Assembly: GCA_038214135.1 (NCBI GenBank)
Contig: JBBQSD010000219.1
Coordinates: forward strand, 1 to 6,710
DNA from: JANLSE01 sp038214135
Lineage (GTDB): Bacteria; Chloroflexota; Chloroflexia; Chloroflexales; Roseiflexaceae
Reading direction: 5' to 3'
Length of the DNA: 6,710 bases
A program made the position numbers and the translations under genes. The notes under the pieces were generated by a model. It searched no databases, was not told where the DNA came from, and saw only the letters and a program-made list of their open reading frames with translations. Positions within the stretch are counted from its first letter, which is position 1; each line of letters opens with the position of its first letter. Below are positions 1-3,942 of this stretch, in pieces.

Positions 1-72
1 ATCGTGACCCAGTATATTCTTAACACACAACGAAGGAGCGCTTCGCTTGTGCTAGCTGAGCGACATGTGCTC

Positions 73-78
73 TATAAT
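73..78 (+). promoter_or_regulatory. Possible -10 hexamer upstream of the remnant ORF
   Basis: A perfect TATAAT lies 30 bases before the ATG at 109. No good -35 hexamer sits at 16-18 bases upstream (the best TTG-like element, TTGTGC at 47-52, is 20 bases away). A 12-base perfect palindrome, CATATCGATATG at 95-106, lies between it and the ATG and could be an operator. The arrangement may be a relict promoter of the decayed gene that follows; the hexamer could also be chance. Confidence 0.25.
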
Positions 79-108
79 GAGCCAAATCACTGATCATATC
101 GATATGCC

Positions 109-348
109 ATGCTTCTACCACTCGATATACCAATCCTATGCCCGATCCTGGTGGGGCGTTCCGCGCAGCTAGCCACATTGAACACGGTGATCGCGCAATC
201 GCCCGGCGCAGCCCGCATGGTTGGTGCCGCTGGCGCGGACGGTATCACAAGTGCCTGTGCATTCAATCTCGCACGCCTCAAGGTGGTTGTAGAACGTCAT
301 CTGTCGCAACATGCATCGTCAGAAAGCAGAGCAGAGCGCGTGATCTAG
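109..348 (+). pseudogene. N-terminal remnant of a LuxR/AAA-type ATPase (P-loop destroyed)
   Basis: This 79-residue frame reads like the start of the large ATPase regulators (LuxR/MalT-like or adenylate-cyclase-associated AAA_16 proteins). It has a PILVGRSAQLATL segment (about residues 12-24) matching the usual VGR-x-x-x-L-x-x-L opening, followed by a Gly/Ala-rich stretch where Walker A should be. Intact relatives read GEAGIGKS there; this one reads GAAGADGITS, so the invariant Lys is Ile and the spacing is off. Family members usually run to several hundred residues or more, so nearly all of the protein is missing. No Shine-Dalgarno sequence precedes the ATG, and a TGA at 91-93 excludes an earlier start. 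It ends at TAG 346-348 and the nitrilase remnant continues in the same frame 9 bases later. The family match is by eye and moderate; it could instead be a short unrelated ORF. Confidence 0.4.
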
Positions 349-352
349 GAGG
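347..352 (+). promoter_or_regulatory. Strong Shine-Dalgarno ahead of the nitrilase fragment
   Basis: AGGAGG stands 5 bases before the ATG at 358 and overlaps the TAG (346-348) that ends the preceding frame. It is the strongest ribosome-binding site on the plus strand here, which is odd in front of a gene fragment that lacks its normal N-terminal strand. It may allow the truncated protein to be made, or be coincidental. Confidence 0.45.
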
Positions 353-357
353 TTCCT

Positions 358-786
358 ATGGAGCAAACGTGCGAACTGATTGTCGATGCAGGTAGGGCCA
401 GAGCCGCACGAATCGTCTTTCCAGAAGCCTATTTGCCTGGGTACCTGCTTTGGCTTTGGAATGGGCCAGATGGCGACAATTTCGCATGTCAGCTCCACGA
501 TCTAGTGATTGAAGTTACGCTCACAATACCAAGTGATGTGAGTGATCGGCTGTGTCGGGTGGCAAAGCGCAGCCGCGTGGCGGTAGCAATCGGTTTAGTC
601 GAGCGTGATAACAACACATGCTATAGCACTATGCTCTTCATTGATGCCGCAGACCGCATCTGCGGTCACTATCGTATGCCACTTGTTGGCGGCCAGCACT
701 GTTGGACTCCGGTCAACAGCAGTATAATGGCCAATGATCAGAATCAGGATGTTGTGAGGGATGCAATAAACATTGGCGGAATTTGA
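358..786 (+). pseudogene. Nitrilase, truncated N-terminal half, catalytically dead
   Basis: Nitrilases (C-N hydrolase superfamily) hydrolyse nitriles to carboxylic acids with a Glu-Lys-Cys triad in a protein of roughly 300-350 residues. This 142-residue frame matches their first half: FPEAYLPGY at 21-29 carries the catalytic Glu (E23), followed by WNGPDGDNF (34-42), VAVAIGLVER (74-83) and LFIDA (93-97). After that it decays. Where relatives read HRKLMPT, this one reads YRMPL (105-109), so the Lys and its neighbour are deleted; the second conserved Glu (GGE) is Gln (GGQ, 111-113). The frame stops at TGA 784-786, right after IGGI, where the Cys motif (CWEN) should follow. None of the three frames downstream continues the fold. 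The usual opening strand (VAAVQAAP type) is missing as well. I infer a pseudogene, although the frame has stayed open and has a good ribosome-binding site. Confidence 0.75.
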
Positions 787-821
787 GGTGTTGCCAGTGG
801 CTTCTCCAGAGACTACACTTG

Positions 822-850
822 GTACGCACATAATCGTGGCCGGTGCGTAC
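822..850. repeat. Perfect 8-bp inverted repeat, 13-base loop
   Basis: GTACGCAC at 822-829 is the exact reverse complement of GTGCGTAC at 843-850, with a 13-base loop. There is no T-run after either arm, so it is not a standard terminator. It lies 36 bases past the premature nitrilase stop. It could be an RNA hairpin, a protein-binding site or a scar of rearrangement. Confidence 0.4.
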
Positions 851-979
851 AGGTGCACAGATAGCTTCGCCGCTGTAATCCAATCTTCCTGGCCGCTCCT
901 AATTGGGTAACGAAGGCTAGGCAGAAAGATCCAGCGAAAAGCCTACACGATTCCACTTATTCTGAAGTATGGATGTTTG

Positions 980-985
980 TATACT
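980..985 (+). promoter_or_regulatory. Possible -10 element for the GNAT gene
   Basis: TATACT matches the sigma-70 -10 consensus at five of six positions and lies 52 bases before the ATG at 1038. The region 17 bases upstream (TTATTC) is a poor -35 element, so this is only a candidate. Confidence 0.25.
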
Positions 986-1037
986 ACAACTCTGGTACGT
1001 AGAGCGGCACATATCCTGAAAGAATAGAGTGGGATGT

Positions 1038-1484
1038 ATGCACTTGCAAGATGGCGTTTTTCCTGTAACAACAGATGATTTCCCGCGGGTCGTCGACGTG
1101 TGGGAGGCATCAGTTCGCACAACACATCATTTCGTTAGCGAAGATGATATCGAATTCTTTCGCCCATTGGTACGAGGTGCGTTACCTCAGATCAATGAGC
1201 TTGCCTGCATACGCGATAGCAGCGGGCGAGTCGCTGGTTTTATTGCTGTAGCAGGCAACAAGGTCGAAATGCTGTTCATTGATCCTGCATGGTGTGGTCA
1301 GGGTGGTGGGCGGCGGCTCCTCAGCTATGCAATGGCGACGTTCGGCGCAACGACACTTGATGTGAATGAACAGAACGAGCAGGCGCTGCGTTTCTATCTG
1401 CACATGGGCTTTGAGGTGGTTGGGCGTTCACCGCTTGATGGCACGGGTAAACCACACCCATTACTGCATTTACACTACTCATAA
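1038..1484 (+). CDS. GNAT-family N-acetyltransferase, YjaB-like
   Basis: A cytoplasmic acetyl-CoA-dependent N-acetyltransferase of 148 residues, a normal single-domain GNAT length. It resembles E. coli YjaB along its whole length: DDFPRVVDVWEASVRTTHHF at 13-32, the LFIDP strand (79-83) before the CoA-binding loop, VNEQNEQALRFY at 109-120 and a C-terminal GKPHPLLHL (137-145). The pyrophosphate-binding loop reads CGQGGGRRLL (86-95); the usual Arg/Gln at its first position is Cys (TGT at 1293-1295, one base from CGT). I chose ATG 1038 because the protein then begins close to the first GNAT strand; a GTG at 1029 in the same frame would add three residues, and no strong ribosome-binding site decides between them. 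The acceptor substrate cannot be told from sequence. It lies 68 bases upstream of the aldo/keto reductase in the same direction and may share its transcript. Confidence 0.9.
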   Translation: MHLQDGVFPVTTDDFPRVVDVWEASVRTTHHFVSEDDIEFFRPLVRGALPQINELACIRDSSGRVAGFIAVAGNKVEMLFIDPAWCGQGGGRRLLSYAMATFGATTLDVNEQNEQALRFYLHMGFEVVGRSPLDGTGKPHPLLHLHYS

Positions 1485-1541
1485 TCCAGTTATCTGATAT
1501 CATAGATCGGGAGTAACACGAGCAAATGTAGTGGTTTGAGC

Positions 1542-1546
1542 AGAGG
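1542..1546 (+). promoter_or_regulatory. Shine-Dalgarno deciding the reductase start
   Basis: AGAGG ends directly against the ATG at 1547 but stands 6 bases before the ATG at 1553, which is normal spacing. This favours 1553 as the start of the aldo/keto reductase. Confidence 0.55.
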
Positions 1547-1552
1547 ATGGGT

Positions 1553-2488
1553 ATGAGCACCGATCAACAGTTTCGGCCAAGGCGCGAGCTTGGGCGCACC
1601 GGTTTCTGTGCTACTGTCCTGGGGATTGGCGATCTGGCCGACCGTGCGATTCCGCTCGATACGTGTGTAGCAACACTGCGGCGGGCTATTGATGCTGGTT
1701 TGAATATTATTGACACAGCGCCTGGTTATGAAGATGGCTATTCTGAGGAGATCGTTGGCGCGGCGGTGCAGGGCAAGCGCCAACATCTGTTCATTATCGA
1801 TAAAATTGATCATCTGGATGCGCCAGTCGGCCCACAGATTGATGCATCACTCAAGCGGCTACGGCTCGAACACACCGATGCATTTGTCTTTCACGGCCTT
1901 TCCTCAATGGCGACGTTCGAGCAACTCGCACAGCCAGGCGGCGGCTTCGATCAGCTCAGGGATTGCATTCGGGCGGGGAAAACTCGTTTCGGCGGAATCT
2001 CATCGCATAACCCCGATGTGCTACGGGCCGCGATGACGGCGGGACTCTGTGATCTGGTGATGTTTCCGATCGGGCCATTCGTTGATCTGCGCTATATCAC
2101 CGAGATTTTACCACTTGCCAAATCACTCGGGATTGGCAGTGTCTGTTTCAAGACCTTTGGCGCGGGCAAGCTGCTTGGCGATACGGCTGGCTATAATCAA
2201 CCGCTGCAGTTGCGCCCACGGGGGAAACTCTCATCTGGTGGTATGGAAGATACCCAGGCGACACTTCCCAGGCTGAGTGTCCACGAATGCCTGCACTACA
2301 CGCTCACGCTCGATCCAGATGTGGCACTGTTGGGCTTGAGCTACTCCAATGAGCAGGATCTGGCCTTTCGCGCTGCTGCCTCATTCACGCCACTCAGCGC
2401 AGCACAACTGGCGGATATCCGCCTGCGTGCGATTGCGGCTCGCCAGAATAAAGGGCCATGCTGGTGGAACCCAGATTCCGATACATAA
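1553..2488 (+). CDS. Aldo/keto reductase
   Basis: A 311-residue soluble NAD(P)H-dependent oxidoreductase with a TIM-barrel fold, a typical length. The opening RELGRTGFCATVLGIG (11-26) is the family's first strand. The catalytic tetrad is visible: D54 in NIIDTAPGY, Y59 in the same motif, K84 in IIDKIDH and H114 in FVFHG. AGKTRFGGISSH (141-152) is the conserved strand-loop after the acidic barrel face, and LLGLSYSNEQ (259-268) corresponds to the cofactor-binding segment. The set resembles the YajO/aryl-alcohol-dehydrogenase-like branch, but the substrate is unknown. An ATG at 1547 in frame would add two residues; the ribosome-binding site spacing favours 1553. Its last codons form the left arm of a hairpin shared with the convergent acyltransferase. 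No Fe-S cysteine cluster follows the catalytic domain, unlike some long AKRs. Confidence 0.92.
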   Translation: MSTDQQFRPRRELGRTGFCATVLGIGDLADRAIPLDTCVATLRRAIDAGLNIIDTAPGYEDGYSEEIVGAAVQGKRQHLFIIDKIDHLDAPVGPQIDASLKRLRLEHTDAFVFHGLSSMATFEQLAQPGGGFDQLRDCIRAGKTRFGGISSHNPDVLRAAMTAGLCDLVMFPIGPFVDLRYITEILPLAKSLGIGSVCFKTFGAGKLLGDTAGYNQPLQLRPRGKLSSGGMEDTQATLPRLSVHECLHYTLTLDPDVALLGLSYSNEQDLAFRAAASFTPLSAAQLADIRLRAIAARQNKGPCWWNPDSDT

Positions 2489-2508
2489 GTTTCGTTATGT
2501 CATCTGGG
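2470..2508. terminator. Bidirectional two-part hairpin between convergent genes
   Basis: The outer stem is CCCAGAT (2470-2476) with ATCTGGG (2502-2508), a perfect 7 bp. An inner stem of 6 bp, ACATAA (2483-2488) with TTATGT (2495-2500), has a 6-base loop. They are separated by an internal loop (6 bases left, 1 base right). The left arms lie inside the last codons and TAA of the reductase; the right edge is 6 bases beyond the acyltransferase stop. No clear T-run follows on either side, so it may act as a weak terminator or as a 3' end stabiliser for both transcripts. Confidence 0.5.
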
Positions 2509-2514
2509 AACTAT

Positions 2515-3693
2515 TCACTCGATGGGATCAACGCGGGCTACAACTATAGGCGCAAGAGGAACACGTTTTTGCGGTGCTTTTTGGATAAACGGGCGTTCAA
2601 AAAGATAATGAAACCCATATGATATGATCAGAATGCTTGGCATGCCAAGAACAACAAGCAGCCCGAAATATGTAACCGCACTGAGATGAAATTGCAGCAG
2701 CTGTAACAACAGAATTGCAACGATTGGATAGTGAATCAGGTACAGGCTATACGAAAATGTTCCAATCTTAATTGATAGTCTATTTTCGAAAATACTTCTT
2801 AAGGGATTACGAGTATTCTTCTGCAATCCTCTTGTATAGTAGACAATAAATGTCCCAGCAGCGATTCCAACGATTGAATCAGAAATCGCCATATGTAGAT
2901 CAAGATATTGTTTTGGCACAAACAACAGGCCAAAGACAATGAACCATAAGATGAAAGAGATCGGACCCCAGGGTGTTCGATCAATCCATTTCTGTGTTGC
3001 CAAGTTTGGCGAAAAATTAATCGCTGCGCTAAGCATTCCAATTGCAAACAGCCCAAGCATCCAGGTACTGGCGAAATCACCACCAAACCAGATAGGCAAT
3101 AAACCAGCAATAGTTGCAATAATCAACATGGCAAGCATACCAAATCGTCGCCATAGTGGCAGCAAAACTAAACCAAACACAAAATAAATTTGCCATTCTA
3201 GAGCAACACTCCACAATGGCGGATTAGTTATCCATTGCCATTGCTCAAATAGATTATGAACTAATAGGGCATGATAGAAGAGGCCGATGGGATCTAGTGC
3301 AGGTAATGCAAAATCCCATTGGGTATTCGTTTGCTGGCGAAGCGCAGGCACGATCATAATCAATATAACCGATAGAATCAGGGCTGCATAATATGGTGGG
3401 AGTATACGGCGTGCGCGCCTTCGAATAAAACCACCAAATCCGTCATTGAGTTTGGCTCCACTTGATCGGACAACCGGGAGCATCAGGCAATAGCCAGAAA
3501 GCACAATAAAAACAGAAACGCCATATGAGCCGAACTTGAAGATAGTCATAGCGCGAAACCAGGTAGGAAAAACTCCAGCATCAGGCAGTGTCACCACAAA
3601 TTGCCATATATGATGTATTACGACATATAGTGCAGATAAGCCACGCAATCCATCGAGGTAGTGTAAATGCACCCGCTGGCTATCGTTTTTCAC
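2515..3693 (-). CDS. Membrane acyltransferase, Acyl_transf_3 (OafA/YrhL-like)
   Basis: A 392-residue polytopic inner-membrane protein of the acyltransferase-3 family, whose members transfer acyl groups (often acetyl) onto sugars of lipopolysaccharide, peptidoglycan, exopolysaccharide or secondary metabolites. The N-terminal LDGLRGLSALYVVIHH (13-28) holds the family's R-x10-H motif (R17, H28). Further motifs are FIVLSGYCL (62-70), RRRARRILPPYY (91-102), WSVALEWQIYF (161-171) with the S-x-x-x-E pair S162/E166, and SYSLYLIHYPI (314-324) followed by the C-terminal FERPF (365-369). About ten hydrophobic helices are visible; no extra SGNH domain follows. The start is GTG (CAC at 3691-3693), supported by GGGAGA 7 bases upstream. 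It stands alone, with no glycosyltransferase beside it in this window. Base composition is low: two hand-counted 60-base lines give 38-42% GC and a third 48%, against 62-63% in two lines of the ABC genes. This suggests separate acquisition. Confidence 0.92.
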   Translation of the reverse strand: MKNDSQRVHLHYLDGLRGLSALYVVIHHIWQFVVTLPDAGVFPTWFRAMTIFKFGSYGVSVFIVLSGYCLMLPVVRSSGAKLNDGFGGFIRRRARRILPPYYAALILSVILIMIVPALRQQTNTQWDFALPALDPIGLFYHALLVHNLFEQWQWITNPPLWSVALEWQIYFVFGLVLLPLWRRFGMLAMLIIATIAGLLPIWFGGDFASTWMLGLFAIGMLSAAINFSPNLATQKWIDRTPWGPISFILWFIVFGLLFVPKQYLDLHMAISDSIVGIAAGTFIVYYTRGLQKNTRNPLRSIFENRLSIKIGTFSYSLYLIHYPIVAILLLQLLQFHLSAVTYFGLLVVLGMPSILIISYGFHYLFERPFIQKAPQKRVPLAPIVVARVDPIE

Positions 3694-3700
3694 AAGAATA

Positions 3701-3706
3701 TCTCCC
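3701..3706 (-). promoter_or_regulatory. Shine-Dalgarno for the GTG start of the acyltransferase
   Basis: On the minus strand GGGAGA stands 7 bases before the GTG at 3693. There is no nearby in-frame ATG, and the protein start falls just ahead of the conserved LDGLRG motif, so the GTG is well supported. Confidence 0.7.
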
Positions 3707-3741
3707 GATCAACCACACATATCTCTTCGTATAAACAATGA

Positions 3742-3756
3742 AATGAGATATTCATT
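3742..3756. promoter_or_regulatory. AT-rich inverted repeat in the acyltransferase leader
   Basis: AATGA (3742-3746) and TCATT (3752-3756) form a 5-bp inverted repeat around a 5-base centre, within a very AT-rich stretch 50-60 bases upstream of the GTG start. It is in the position of an operator or promoter element, but I cannot find a good -35/-10 pair on the minus strand here. Confidence 0.2.
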
Positions 3757-3771
3757 ACATCATCAAATAAT

Positions 3772-3793
3772 AACGGGCTAATGAACAGCCGTT
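3772..3793. other. Hairpin in the acyltransferase upstream region
   Basis: AACGGGCT (3772-3779) pairs with AGCCGTT (3787-3793) over 7 bp with one bulged G and a 7-base loop. On the minus strand it is followed by ATTATTT, making it loosely terminator-like. It may be a second terminator for read-through from the ABC operon, or part of the acyltransferase leader. Confidence 0.35.
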
Positions 3794-3825
3794 TGTTGGA
3801 GTATGACACTTTTGACAGTTCGACC

Positions 3826-3880
3826 CCAATAAGAAAGAACAAGGGAACAGCGGATATCAATCCATATGTTCCCCTGTTCT
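3826..3880 (-). terminator. Intrinsic terminator of the ABC exporter operon
   Basis: A 14-bp stem forms between 3836-3849 and 3867-3880, with one G-T pair, on a 17-base loop that can itself fold (GGAT 3852-3855 with ATCC 3860-3863). Read on the minus strand, the stem runs into TTCTTATTG. The opposite direction has no T-run, so it acts on minus-strand transcripts. It is centred about 85 bases beyond the ABC gene stop at 3943. Confidence 0.7.
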
Positions 3881-3892
3881 GAATGAGATATG

Positions 3893-3920
3893 CACGAGAC
3901 AGACATCCGTTGCTCTCGTG
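3893..3920. other. Perfect 7-bp hairpin downstream of the ABC operon
   Basis: CACGAGA (3893-3899) is the reverse complement of TCTCGTG (3914-3920), with a 14-base loop. It lies between the ABC stop codon and the main terminator. There is no T-run after it. It may protect the 3' end of the transcript. Confidence 0.4.
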
Positions 3921-3923
3921 TTC

Positions 3924-3937
3924 TTGCTATAGAGCAA
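3924..3937. other. Small 5-bp hairpin next to the ABC stop codon
   Basis: TTGCT (3924-3928) pairs with AGCAA (3933-3937) around a 4-base loop, starting 5 bases beyond the stop codon of the downstream ABC gene. It is short and could be chance, but it is the first of three consecutive hairpins in this 3' region. Confidence 0.25.
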
Positions 3938-3942
3938 TCGGC

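Larger units (their letters stand above)
787..1037. other. Gene-free spacer after the nitrilase break
   Basis: No reading frame here has protein-like content on either strand, and none restores the missing nitrilase C-terminus. It contains a perfect 8-bp inverted repeat (822-829 with 843-850), a weaker stem (CCTGGCC 888-894 with GGCTAGG 915-921, one G-T pair) and a TATACT hexamer at 980-985. It is best read as decayed sequence plus the leader of the acetyltransferase gene. Confidence 0.5.

Noticed and set aside
595..858. 87-residue minus-strand ORF over the end of the nitrilase fragment
   Set aside because: No family resemblance; the opposite strand has clear nitrilase motifs over most of its length.
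888..930. Imperfect stem CCTGGCC/GGCTAGG with an outer ATCTT/AAGAT pair
   Set aside because: It has a 20-base loop, a bulge and no T-run; not strong enough to call a terminator or RNA gene.
917..1120. 67-residue minus-strand ORF in the spacer and start of the GNAT gene
   Set aside because: Composition is not protein-like and half of it overlaps the real GNAT coding sequence.
3812..3817. TTGACA, a perfect -35 hexamer on the plus strand
   Set aside because: No -10 element at 16-18 bases downstream and no plus-strand gene follows, so it is probably chance.
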